Positions 28,221 through 36,006 of a stretch of 59,063 nucleotides of DNA are shown here, piece after piece; the stretch's first letter is position 1, and every line of letters starts with the position of its first letter. Position numbers and translations under genes: made by a program. Origin of the DNA: an uncultured Leptolinea sp. (GTDB lineage Bacteria; Chloroflexota; Anaerolineae; Anaerolineales; Anaerolineaceae); assembly GCA_903828565.1 (NCBI GenBank), contig CAIKMQ010000010.1, positions 1 to 59,063 on the forward strand, written 5' to 3'. The notes below the pieces were generated by a model that saw nothing but the letters and a program-made list of their open reading frames with translations, ran no database searches and was not told the origin of the DNA.

Positions 28221-28556
28221 ATGAGCGACCTGATCGACTGGGTGGAGGAATTTCCCGGGTTTATCTCGGTCTGCGACACAGAAGGTATTATTGTTGCCAT
28301 GAATCGCAAGATCGCAGATTATTTTGCGTCCACGGGTGGCAAATCGTTGATCGGCAGCAGCATCTTTGACTGCCATTCAGCCGAATCGACGCGCCAGATC
28401 CGCGAGCAGCTGGAATCACGAAAAATGATCGTATACACACATGACGCAGATGGTCAGCAGGAATTGGTTCTGCACGTTCCCTGGTACAGAGAAGGAGAGT
28501 TTGCAGGATTGGTGGAGATTGCTCTACCTTTGGAAAGTGAGATCAGAAATCTCTGA
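28221..28556 (+). CDS. Stand-alone PAS-domain protein
   Basis: A 111-residue protein that is essentially one PAS domain: FPGFISVCDTEGIIVAMNRK, then YFASTGGKSLIGSSIFDCH, a helix, and the closing strands ELVLHVPWYREGEFAGLVEI. No kinase, cyclase or DNA-binding output domain is attached, so it would act by protein contacts or by small-molecule binding. It is co-transcribed with folD (12-bp gap). Stand-alone PAS proteins are common and of unknown role. A promoter for the purine island begins just downstream. Confidence 0.8.
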   Translation: MSDLIDWVEEFPGFISVCDTEGIIVAMNRKIADYFASTGGKSLIGSSIFDCHSAESTRQIREQLESRKMIVYTHDADGQQELVLHVPWYREGEFAGLVEIALPLESEIRNL

Positions 28557-28569
28557 AACCAGATAAAAC

Positions 28570-28624
28570 TTGTCAGACAATTGACACGCAGCCAGATTTT
28601 TGGTATAGTTGTCATACAATTCAC
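28570..28624 (+). promoter_or_regulatory. Promoter of the purine island with two operator-like repeats
   Basis: TTGACA (28581-28586), a 17-bp spacer and TATAGT (28604-28609) form the promoter. Two copies of TTGTCANACAATTNAC lie at 28570-28585 and 28609-28624, 39 bp apart; the first covers the -35 box and the second the start site. The core TTGTCAGACAA is a palindrome of the TTGTC-N-GACAA type, typical in style of GntR/HutC-family operators. The GntR/UTRA regulator encoded at 31831 is the obvious candidate ligand; this is inference. Confidence 0.7.
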
Positions 28625-28644
28625 CAGAGGAACAGGCCGGCTGC

Positions 28645-30030
28645 ATGAGTACCCTTCTTGTAAAGCATAGTCATACACTGGTTACTATGGACGACCACCG
28701 CCGGGAAATACCGGATGGTGGTCTTTTCATTCGCGACGGCTTCATCGAGCAGGTGGGCCCTACGGCTGAGTTGCCGCAGCAGGCAGATGAGGTCTTGAAC
28801 TTGACCGGGCAGGTCGTCATCCCCGGCCTGGTGAACACGCACCATCATTTCTATCAAACACTGACACGCGCCATCCCCGCAGCACAGAATGCCAACCTGT
28901 TTAACTGGTTGAAAACACTCTACCCCATTTGGGCGCGTATGACTGCCGACCACGTTTACATTTCCACCAAAACCGCGCTGGCTGAACTGGCACTTTCTGG
29001 CTGCACGACCGCCTCCGATCATCTCTACCTCTTCCCGAACGGCTCAAGCCTGGATGATGAAATCGCTGCCGGGCGTGAGATGGGTATGCGCCTGCATGCA
29101 TCCCGCGGTTCGATGAGCCTGGGTGAAAGCAAAGGCGGCCTTCCACCGGATAGCGTGGTGGATAGTGAAGAAGATATCCTCAAAGACAGCGAGCGGCTGA
29201 TCCAACGATACCATCAACCAGGTCACGGTGCCTTTACCAGCATTGTGCTTGCCCCGTGTTCCCCATTCAGCGTTACCGGTGGGTTGATGCGTGAATCCGC
29301 CGCTATGGCAAGAAAATATGGCGTGCATCTGCACACCCATTTGGCTGAAACACAAGACGAGGAAAGTTTCTGCCTGCAGATGTTCGGGCATCGCCCAGTG
29401 GCATACATGGAATCAGTGGACTGGCTGGGTGAAGATGTCTGGTTCGCGCATTCAGTCCATGTAAGCCCGGATGAGATCAAGACTTATGCCCGGACAGGTT
29501 GCGGCGTAGCTCACTGTCCATCCTCCAATATGCGCCTGGCATCTGGTATTGCTCCGCTTTGGCAGTACCTGCGAGCCGGGGTGAAGATCGGCCTTGGTGT
29601 GGATGGTTCCGCATCCAATGACGGCTCGCACATGCTGGCAGAAGCCCGCCAGGCGATGCTGCTTGCCCGGTTGCATGCCGGATTGCAGGGAGCTTCCCTT
29701 TCCAGCACCGAAGGAGTTCCTTTGCTTACTGCCCGCCAGGCTCTGGAAGTCGGTACACGCGGCGGCGCTGCTGTGTTAGGACGAAAAGATATCGGCTCTC
29801 TGGAACCAGGTAAGTGCGCAGATTTCGTTACATTCAGGTTAAATGAACTAGCATACACCGGTGCGCAAAGCGACCCGGTGGCCGCACTCTTATTCTGCGC
29901 TCCTCAACAGGTCACACATAATATTGTGGGCGGGAAATACGTGGTCAAGGATGGCCACCTGGTGACACTTGACCTGCCGGCGCATATTCAACGCCATAAT
30001 CAGCTGGCAAACCAGATGCTGGCAGGCTAA
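28645..30030 (+). CDS. 8-oxoguanine deaminase-type amidohydrolase
   Basis: A 461-residue metal-dependent amidohydrolase. Metal ligands are visible in VNTHHHFYQTLTRA (HxH at about residues 68-70), HTHLAETQDEE and GLGVDGSASNDGS; AHCPSSNMRLASG is also characteristic. Overall sequence style (MSTLLVKH, NHLYLFPNG-like ASDHLYLFPNG, GSMSLGESKGGLPPDS) matches the 8-oxoguanine deaminase group, which deaminates 8-oxoguanine to urate, rather than cytosine or guanine deaminases or the chlorohydrolases TrzN/AtzA. The ATG at 28645 is chosen from the family start. First gene of the purine island, behind a promoter flanked by operator-like repeats. Confidence 0.85.
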   Translation: MSTLLVKHSHTLVTMDDHRREIPDGGLFIRDGFIEQVGPTAELPQQADEVLNLTGQVVIPGLVNTHHHFYQTLTRAIPAAQNANLFNWLKTLYPIWARMTADHVYISTKTALAELALSGCTTASDHLYLFPNGSSLDDEIAAGREMGMRLHASRGSMSLGESKGGLPPDSVVDSEEDILKDSERLIQRYHQPGHGAFTSIVLAPCSPFSVTGGLMRESAAMARKYGVHLHTHLAETQDEESFCLQMFGHRPVAYMESVDWLGEDVWFAHSVHVSPDEIKTYARTGCGVAHCPSSNMRLASGIAPLWQYLRAGVKIGLGVDGSASNDGSHMLAEARQAMLLARLHAGLQGASLSSTEGVPLLTARQALEVGTRGGAAVLGRKDIGSLEPGKCADFVTFRLNELAYTGAQSDPVAALLFCAPQQVTHNIVGGKYVVKDGHLVTLDLPAHIQRHNQLANQMLAG

Positions 30031-30044
30031 TTGGAGCTATTAAG

Positions 30045-31841
30045 ATGAAGCAAACTAATCCTATGCCGACCCGTATCCTCGTGGAATGTGCCATGGGGCG
30101 CCTGCCGGCAGACCTGGTGATCCGCGATGGTCGCTGGGTGTGTGTGCAGTCTGGTGAGATCGTCGAGCATACTGATATTGCTGTCATCGACGGCCGGGTC
30201 GCTTACGTTGGCCCGGAGGCTAGCCATGCGATCGGACCATCCACACGAGTGATCCAGGCTGATGGCCAATACCTGGTGCCGGGCTTGCTGGATGGGCACA
30301 TGCATGTCGAATCCACCATGCTCACAGTGACCGAACTGGTGCGGGCGGTCATTCCTCACGGGACGACAGGAATCTTTATCGACCCGCATGAGATCGCCAA
30401 TGTGTTCGGGTTGGATGGGGTTAAATTAATGGCAGATGAAGCTGGAACCCAGCCGATCCAGATATTCGTGCAGGTTCCTTCCTGCATTCCCTCCAATCCG
30501 GGTTTTGAAAGTCCAGGGGCGGACCTGGGCCCGGTTGAGGTTGCCCAGGCGCTGGAATGGGAACGAGTGATTGGTCTGGGGGAAGTCATGAATTTCCCCG
30601 GGGTTGCCGCGGCGGACCCGAAGATGTTGACGGAGATCGGGTTGACCCGGTCTGCCGGAAAAGTGGTTGGCGGGCATTACGCTTCGCCGGACCTGGGACT
30701 GCCATTTCACGGGTATGCTGCCGGTGGAGCCCAGGATGACCATGAATGCACCTCGGTGGATGATGCTGTCTCTCGTGCGCGGCAGGGCATGAAGGTGATG
30801 ATGCGCTACGGCTCTGCCTGGCAGGATGTAGCGGAACTCTCACGGGCAGTGACAGAAAAAGGGTGCGATCCACGCGCTTTCATCCTCTGCACCGATGATT
30901 CACATTCCCATACTTTGTTCAATGAAGGGCACATGGATCGTGTCATCCGCCACGCGGTTGCCTGCGGATTAACCCCGATGCAAGCAATTCAGATGTCCAC
31001 CATCAACACGGCAGAGCATTTTGGTGTCAGCCATTCCATGGGGATGATCGCACCCGGCCGGCAAGCGGATATTCTGCTCGTTTCGAGCCTGGAAGACTTC
31101 CGGGTGGAAATGGTGATTCTGGGCGGCAAGGTCTCAGCGCAGGCAGGGCATGTTTTGATAGATATACCAGATTTCCCATATCCGGATTGGGCGGTCCGCA
31201 GCGTACATTTAGACAAACCGATTGACCCCGCAGACTTTGAGATCCGCACCAGCCGGCAGGGAAACGTTAAAGTCAATGTCATTGGCATCATTGAAAACCA
31301 GGCTCCCACCCGGCACCTGGTAATCGGTATAGCTGTTCAGGATGGGCAGATCAAGGCGGATCTGGCTAAAGATCTCGCCAAGGTCGCGGTTGTAGAGCGG
31401 CACCATAACCGCGGTGTTTCTGCCCGCGGCCTGGTGAGCGGATTCGGTTTTACCATCCCCTGTGCTGTGGCTTCCACGGTTGGGCATGACTGTCACCAGA
31501 TGATGGTGGTAGGCAATGATGATGCTTGCATGGCAAAGGCGGCGAATGTGTTACGCGAATGCGGCGGCGGGCAGGTGGTTATTGCCAATGGTGAGGTCAG
31601 CGGGCTGGTGGAACTGACAATAGGTGGGATCATGTCCAATGAAGCTGGTCAGACAGTTGCCAGAAAAGCAGCCAATGTCCTTGCTGGTTTCAGGGAATGT
31701 GGCTGCCAGTTGAACAACCCCAATATGCAGCTTAGCCTACTGGGTCTGGTCGTGATCCCAGAGATCCGAATTTCTGACCTGGGAATTGTGGATATAAATC
31801 ATATGAAGTTCATAGAGTTGGTGGAGCCGAATGCAAAATAA
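30045..31841 (+). CDS. ade: Adenine deaminase
   Basis: Converts adenine to hypoxanthine and ammonia. The 598-residue protein matches the bacterial Ade (YerA/Ade) family length. Visible are LVPGLLDGHMHVEST (HxH metal site), FIDPHEIANVFG, GLGEVMNFPGV, GGHYASPDL, DDHECTSVDDA, FILCTDDSHSHTL, the amidohydrolase tail APGRQADILLV and the C-terminal domain with VASTVGHDCHQMMVVG and GGQVVIANGEV. GGAG at 30033-30036 precedes the ATG. It follows the amidohydrolase by 14 bp and overlaps the GntR gene by 11 bp. Confidence 0.95.
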   Translation: MKQTNPMPTRILVECAMGRLPADLVIRDGRWVCVQSGEIVEHTDIAVIDGRVAYVGPEASHAIGPSTRVIQADGQYLVPGLLDGHMHVESTMLTVTELVRAVIPHGTTGIFIDPHEIANVFGLDGVKLMADEAGTQPIQIFVQVPSCIPSNPGFESPGADLGPVEVAQALEWERVIGLGEVMNFPGVAAADPKMLTEIGLTRSAGKVVGGHYASPDLGLPFHGYAAGGAQDDHECTSVDDAVSRARQGMKVMMRYGSAWQDVAELSRAVTEKGCDPRAFILCTDDSHSHTLFNEGHMDRVIRHAVACGLTPMQAIQMSTINTAEHFGVSHSMGMIAPGRQADILLVSSLEDFRVEMVILGGKVSAQAGHVLIDIPDFPYPDWAVRSVHLDKPIDPADFEIRTSRQGNVKVNVIGIIENQAPTRHLVIGIAVQDGQIKADLAKDLAKVAVVERHHNRGVSARGLVSGFGFTIPCAVASTVGHDCHQMMVVGNDDACMAKAANVLRECGGGQVVIANGEVSGLVELTIGGIMSNEAGQTVARKAANVLAGFRECGCQLNNPNMQLSLLGLVVIPEIRISDLGIVDINHMKFIELVEPNAK

Positions 31842-32550
31842 GGCGCGTCCTTTTGAGAATCTGCGAACAGCCCTGGCGGAATATATCGCCGGTGTCGCCC
31901 CGGGTGAACGGCTGCCCACTGAACCATTGCTTGCCCGGCAGCTGGGAGTCTCCCGCGCCACCTTGCGGGAGGCTATGCGTTCCTTTGAGAGCCAGGGCAT
32001 CATCCGCCGGAAACAAGGCATCGGGACTTTTGTTGTCGGCCATCCGCAGGTATTGGATGCCGGCCTGGAGCAGTTGGATTCGATTGAAACACTCGCTGAC
32101 CGGATCAACCTGAAAGTATCCCTGGGTATCTGTAATATCCGTGAGCGGCCGGCAGATACAACCCAGGCTGAAGCTCTGGGAATTCAGGAAGGTGATCCGA
32201 TCGTTCTGGTGTCGCGAGCCATACGGACAGCTGACCGGCCGATTGCCTACCTGGTGGATGCCTTCCCCGCGGGTTTACTGAAGGTGGAAGAATTGAAGGA
32301 CTTCAAGGGATCCGTTCTGGATATTCTATTGAAGCGCGGAGAACCGCTTTCGCATTCAAGAACGGAGATCCATACCGTGGCTGCTACCTCCGAGATAGCC
32401 CGGCCGATGGAGATCCAGCGCGGCGACAGCCTCTTATTATTTGTGGCCTACCTATTTGATCAGTCCGGGCGGGTAATCGATTATTCCCACTCTTACTTCC
32501 TGCCCGGGTATTTTAGTTTTCATATCATCCGCCGTGTGGGCGGGCTTTGA
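31831..32550 (+). CDS. GntR family transcriptional regulator, HutC/UTRA type
   Basis: A 239-residue regulator. The N-terminal winged helix (about 5-70) has GERLPTEPLLARQLGVSR, ATLREAMRSFESQGII and RRKQGIGTFV. The C-terminal effector domain (about 85-235) fits UTRA/chorismate-lyase-like: EGDPIVLVSRAIRTADRPIA, LKRGEPLSHSRTEI, YSHSYFLPGYFSFHI. HutC-type members bind the pathway's substrate or product and release DNA. It is embedded in, and overlaps, the purine operon, so autoregulation through the repeats at 28570 and 28609 is plausible. The effector is unknown; a purine, ureide or hydantoin is expected. Confidence 0.9.
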   Translation: MQNKARPFENLRTALAEYIAGVAPGERLPTEPLLARQLGVSRATLREAMRSFESQGIIRRKQGIGTFVVGHPQVLDAGLEQLDSIETLADRINLKVSLGICNIRERPADTTQAEALGIQEGDPIVLVSRAIRTADRPIAYLVDAFPAGLLKVEELKDFKGSVLDILLKRGEPLSHSRTEIHTVAATSEIARPMEIQRGDSLLLFVAYLFDQSGRVIDYSHSYFLPGYFSFHIIRRVGGL

Positions 32551-32571
32551 TTATCAGTTGAAAGGAAACGA

Positions 32572-33783
32572 ATGATAGATAACAGTACAGTTCAAGTAAT
32601 ACAGAAAAAAGTTCAGGCATCTTCAGCCGAGATCGTTCAGTTCATGCGCGATATATGCGCAATCCCCAGTATGAATTCACAATTGAAAGACGTGGGGGAG
32701 CGCATCGCCGCTGAAATGCGCAAACTAGGTTTTGAGGATGTCCGGTTCGATAAAATGGGTAATATCATGGGCAAGGTTGGGCACGGTTCACGTGTCATGG
32801 TCTATGATTCTCATATTGACACGGTTGGTGTCGGGGACCCTACTTCCTGGCAGTGGGACCCCTTTAAAGGAAAGATCGAGAATGGCATGCTGTATGCCCG
32901 TGGTGCCTGTGATGAGAAGGGCAGCACACCTGGTATGATCTACGGGCTGTCCTTTGCCCGCGACCTTGGCCTTCTGGAAGGCTGGACCGTATACTACTTT
33001 GGCAATATGGAAGAATGGTGCGATGGCATCGCCCCGAATACTTTTGTGGAAGTGGACCCGAAGGTAAAACCGGATTTTGTTGTCATCGGTGAACCGACAA
33101 AAATGCAGGTTTACCGTGGCCACAAAGGACGGATCGAACTGAAAGTGACTGCCAAAGGCAAAAGCGCGCATGCTGCCAGCAACCACCTGGGTGATAACGC
33201 TGTGTATAAATTATTGCCTGTGATCGAAGGCCTGCGCGATCTCGAGCCGAAGCTGGGTGACCATCCCTTCCTCGGACACGGTAAGATCACATTGAGCGAT
33301 ATGAAAGTCAGCACTGCCAGCATTAATGCGGTGCCGGACGAAGCGATTATCTTTATTGATCGGCGCATGACATTTGGCGAAACGAAAGAACAGGCTATTG
33401 CCCAGGTGCAGGCGCTCATCCCAGAGAAAGACCGCGGTTCTGTGGTCGTTGAAGAGCTGTTTTATGATGAACCCTCGTACACGGGCTTCGTCTTTCCGGT
33501 GGATAAATACTTCCCCGCCTGGGCGATCGAAGACAGCCATCCACTGGTTCAGGCCGGGCAGAAATCCCGCGCTTTGATTGGGCTTCCCGATGGACCGAGC
33601 GGAAAATGGGATTTCAGCACCAACGGTATCTACTGGGCAGGCAAGGCTGGTATCCCGAGCATTGGTTTTGGCCCGGGAGATGAGCGTGTGGCACATGCAG
33701 TACTGGAATGCGTGCCGCTGGATGATGTGGTAAAAGCCACCGAATTTTATGCAGTACTGCCAGGGCTGCTTGGCGATAAATAA
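32572..33783 (+). CDS. ygeY: YgeY-type M20 family hydrolase
   Basis: A 403-residue zinc-dependent M20 hydrolase. Metal ligands and catalytic residues lie in VMVYDSHIDTVGVGD (first His/Asp), YARGACDEKGSTPG (bridging Asp), FGNMEEWCDG (catalytic Glu-Glu) and a late GDERVAHAVLE His. The sequence matches the YgeY subgroup rather than DapE or ArgE, including HKGRIELKVTAKGKSAHAA. In enterobacteria ygeY travels with ygeW, ygeX, hyuA and yqeA in the anaerobic uric acid/purine cluster, where it is thought to hydrolyse an N-carbamoyl or amide intermediate. Here ygeW and carbamate kinase follow directly, so the same role is likely. Confidence 0.88.
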   Translation: MIDNSTVQVIQKKVQASSAEIVQFMRDICAIPSMNSQLKDVGERIAAEMRKLGFEDVRFDKMGNIMGKVGHGSRVMVYDSHIDTVGVGDPTSWQWDPFKGKIENGMLYARGACDEKGSTPGMIYGLSFARDLGLLEGWTVYYFGNMEEWCDGIAPNTFVEVDPKVKPDFVVIGEPTKMQVYRGHKGRIELKVTAKGKSAHAASNHLGDNAVYKLLPVIEGLRDLEPKLGDHPFLGHGKITLSDMKVSTASINAVPDEAIIFIDRRMTFGETKEQAIAQVQALIPEKDRGSVVVEELFYDEPSYTGFVFPVDKYFPAWAIEDSHPLVQAGQKSRALIGLPDGPSGKWDFSTNGIYWAGKAGIPSIGFGPGDERVAHAVLECVPLDDVVKATEFYAVLPGLLGDK

Positions 33784-33814
33784 GTAGCAGCGTGAACTAA
33801 TCAAAGGAGAAAAA

Positions 33815-34792
33815 ATGCAAACATATCTTCATGGTCGTGATCTAATTGGCGATCTGGACTTCAGCAAGGAAGAAGTCGAAACCGTCCTCGAGGTGGCGTT
33901 TGACCTCAAACGCAAACGTGCCCTGCGTGAACTTACACCGTACCTGCGCGACAAGGTTCTTGCGATGCTGTTCTTCTACAGCAGCACCCGCACCCGTGGT
34001 TCTTTTGAAGCAGGTATGGCCCGCCTGGGTGGACACGCTGCCTTTATCGAATCCACCACAACCCAGATTGCACATGGCGACACCGCCAAGGAAATAGGTG
34101 AAATCTACGGGCGTTACTTTGATGGCATTTCGATCCGCCATGTGGATTGGGGCATTGGTAATGCGTACCTCAATGAAGTGGCGAAAGCATCCCGCGTACC
34201 TGTGCTGAACATGCAGTGCGAGGTCTATCACCCATTCCAGATCCTGGCCGACCTTATGACCATCATGGAAAATAAAGGCCGTGACCTGCGCCGCAAGAAG
34301 ATTGTTGTTTCATGGGCGTATGCTTCTTCCTACCAGAAGCCATTATCCGTTCCGCAAAGCCTCATCCTGCAGATGCCGCGTTTCGGCATGGACGTCGTTC
34401 TTGCCCATCCACCGGAGTTCAAACTGATGCCGGAAATTATGGACCAGGCACGCGAGCAGGCCCGCAAATTCGGCACTGGCTTTGAGGTGATGGATGACAT
34501 GGATGCCGCCTTCAAGGGTGCGGATGTCATTTATGCCAAGAGCTGGGGCGCGATGCTGACGACCAACGATAAAGAAGAAGGCAAACGCATCATTGATAAG
34601 TACGAAAGCTGGATCACCGATGAACGCCGCATGAAACTGGCTAAAGAAGATGCCATCTATATGCACCCATTGCCGGCTGATCGCAATATTGAGGTCACTG
34701 ACGGCGTCCTGGAAGGTCCCAATTCAGTAGTGTATGATGAGGCCGAGAATCGCATCCACGCTCAGGCCGCGGTGATGGCCTTAACGATGTAA
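33815..34792 (+). CDS. ygeW: YgeW-type knotted carbamoyltransferase
   Basis: A 325-residue member of the aspartate/ornithine carbamoyltransferase fold. The carbamoyl-phosphate loop FYSSTRTRGSFEAGMARLGG (about residues 52-71), HPFQILADLMTIMENKG and MHPLPADRNIEVTDGV are clear. The acceptor-side loops differ from OTCase and ATCase, fitting the YgeW group, in which the acceptor is a ureido compound rather than ornithine. In the catabolic direction it would phosphorolyse a carbamoylated product of purine-ring breakdown to carbamoyl phosphate. The carbamate kinase gene 33 bp downstream would then make ATP, as in the arginine deiminase pathway. The ATG at 33815 has AAAGGAG. Confidence 0.88.
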   Translation: MQTYLHGRDLIGDLDFSKEEVETVLEVAFDLKRKRALRELTPYLRDKVLAMLFFYSSTRTRGSFEAGMARLGGHAAFIESTTTQIAHGDTAKEIGEIYGRYFDGISIRHVDWGIGNAYLNEVAKASRVPVLNMQCEVYHPFQILADLMTIMENKGRDLRRKKIVVSWAYASSYQKPLSVPQSLILQMPRFGMDVVLAHPPEFKLMPEIMDQAREQARKFGTGFEVMDDMDAAFKGADVIYAKSWGAMLTTNDKEEGKRIIDKYESWITDERRMKLAKEDAIYMHPLPADRNIEVTDGVLEGPNSVVYDEAENRIHAQAAVMALTM

Positions 34793-34825
34793 TTCAAACA
34801 TTCATTAAAGAAAGAGGAATTAGAT

Positions 34826-35785
34826 ATGGCAGAAAAAAGGAAAGTCGCAGTGGTGGCCGTGGGGGGCAACTCCCTCATTTTGGACCCCAAAAAAGTAACT
34901 GTTGAGGACCAGTATATCGCTGCCGCTGAGACATCCAAGCACATCGCGGACATGATCGAAGCCGGCTGGGATGTCGCCATCGGACATGGAAATGGCCCGC
35001 AGGTGGGCTTCATCCTGCGCCGCTCAGAAATCGCGGCCAAATACGAAGGTATGCACGAAGTACCGCTGGAGGTTTGCGGTGCGGATTCGCAGGGTGCCAT
35101 TGGTTATGCCATTCAGCAAACATTGCAGAATGAATTAAAACAGCGTGGCATTAAGAAATCTGTGGCGACCGTGGTCACACAGGTGAAGGTAGACAAAAAC
35201 GACAAGGCTTTCCAGACACCGACCAAACCGATCGGTGGTTTCATGGAAGAAGCTGAAGCCAAGAAACGCGAGAAGGAACTTGGCTGGAGTGTTGTGGAAG
35301 ATTCCGGCCGTGGATGGCGCCGTGTTGTTGCCTCCCCGCTGCCGCAGGAAGTAGTAGAACTGGATTCGGTTCAGACGTTGATCGATTCGGGTACTGTCGT
35401 CATCACTGTTGGCGGCGGTGGCATCCCGGTTGTGGATGACGGAAAAGGCGGCTGCCTGGGCATCGCAGCGGTGATTGACAAAGACTTCGCCTCCTCCCTG
35501 CTGGCTCGCCTGATCCATGCAGATCTTCTGCTCATCTCGACAGCTGTTGAGAAGGTCGCCATCAATTACGGCAAGCCCGATCAGAAATGGCTGGATCAAA
35601 TGACCCTAGCGGAAGCCAAAGCCTACCTGGCAGAAGGCATCCACTTTGCCAAGGGTTCCATGGCTCCCAAGATCCAGGCTATCATCTGGTTCCTGGAGAA
35701 TGGCGGCAAGAAGGCGCTCATCACCGACCCCGCGCATATCGGCGCAGCATTACGTGGTGAGACCGGCACCTGGATCGTTCCATAA
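34826..35785 (+). CDS. arcC: Carbamate kinase
   Basis: Transfers phosphate from carbamoyl phosphate to ADP, giving ATP plus carbamate (then NH3 and CO2). The 319-residue protein has VVAVGGNSLI at the N-terminus, AIGHGNGPQVGF, GAIGYAIQQTL, VEDSGRGWRRVVASPLPQEV, ITVGGGGIPVVDDG, AVIDKDFASSLLA and FAKGSMAPKIQA, all canonical. No arginine deiminase is present and the gene sits behind ygeW, so it is the YqeA-like energy-conserving step of the purine island rather than part of an arc operon. It is followed by a hairpin at 35799-35829. Confidence 0.95.
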   Translation: MAEKRKVAVVAVGGNSLILDPKKVTVEDQYIAAAETSKHIADMIEAGWDVAIGHGNGPQVGFILRRSEIAAKYEGMHEVPLEVCGADSQGAIGYAIQQTLQNELKQRGIKKSVATVVTQVKVDKNDKAFQTPTKPIGGFMEEAEAKKREKELGWSVVEDSGRGWRRVVASPLPQEVVELDSVQTLIDSGTVVITVGGGGIPVVDDGKGGCLGIAAVIDKDFASSLLARLIHADLLLISTAVEKVAINYGKPDQKWLDQMTLAEAKAYLAEGIHFAKGSMAPKIQAIIWFLENGGKKALITDPAHIGAALRGETGTWIVP

Positions 35786-35798
35786 GATTGTCATCTGA

Positions 35799-35829
35799 GT
35801 AATCCCCTGTGTTTGTTGCAGGGGATTAC
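35799..35829 (+). terminator. Hairpin after carbamate kinase
   Basis: GTAATCCCCTG - 9-base loop - CAGGGGATTAC, a perfect 11-bp stem 13 bases after the stop codon. No T-run follows, so it is either a weak terminator or an mRNA-stabilising 3' structure. Confidence 0.5.
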
Positions 35830-35930
35830 GATTAGTGCGATAATTAGTTCCAATTGCAGGCATTTTGCAATCTCTGGGTAAAGCCTGGAAATGCAATCAG
35901 ATGTTAGGACATAAGTAAAATTGGTTATGG

Positions 35931-35956
35931 AAGGAGGTGATTGTCAGTCAACTGAA
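35931..35956 (+). promoter_or_regulatory. Perfect Shine-Dalgarno without gene, abutting an operator-like site
   Basis: AAGGAGGTGA (35931-35940) is a full match to the anti-Shine-Dalgarno, but only minute reading frames follow it (for example TTG TCA GTC AAC TGA at 35941). Directly behind it TTGTCAGTCAACTGAA (35941-35956) matches the island-promoter repeats at 28570 in 13 of 16 positions. It lies 51 bases upstream of the BMP gene. The remaining part of this 220-bp gap contains the hairpin at 35799 and short TTGCAATC/ATGCAATC repeats (35865, 35890), but no clear promoter. Confidence 0.4.
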
Positions 35957-36006
35957 TTGTCACTGGTAGTAAAGAGAGTCAACCCATAATCATTTTGGAG
36001 GAGTTT

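Noticed and set aside
33815..35785. Arginine deiminase (arc) operon
   Set aside because: Carbamoyltransferase and carbamate kinase are present but no arginine deiminase or arginine/ornithine antiporter; the carbamoyltransferase is of YgeW type and its neighbours are purine genes.
35786..36006. Purine riboswitch upstream of the importer
   Set aside because: No three-way-junction core (TATA-, GTTTCTAC- and CCGTAA-like segments) could be found; only a plain hairpin and operator-like sequence are present.
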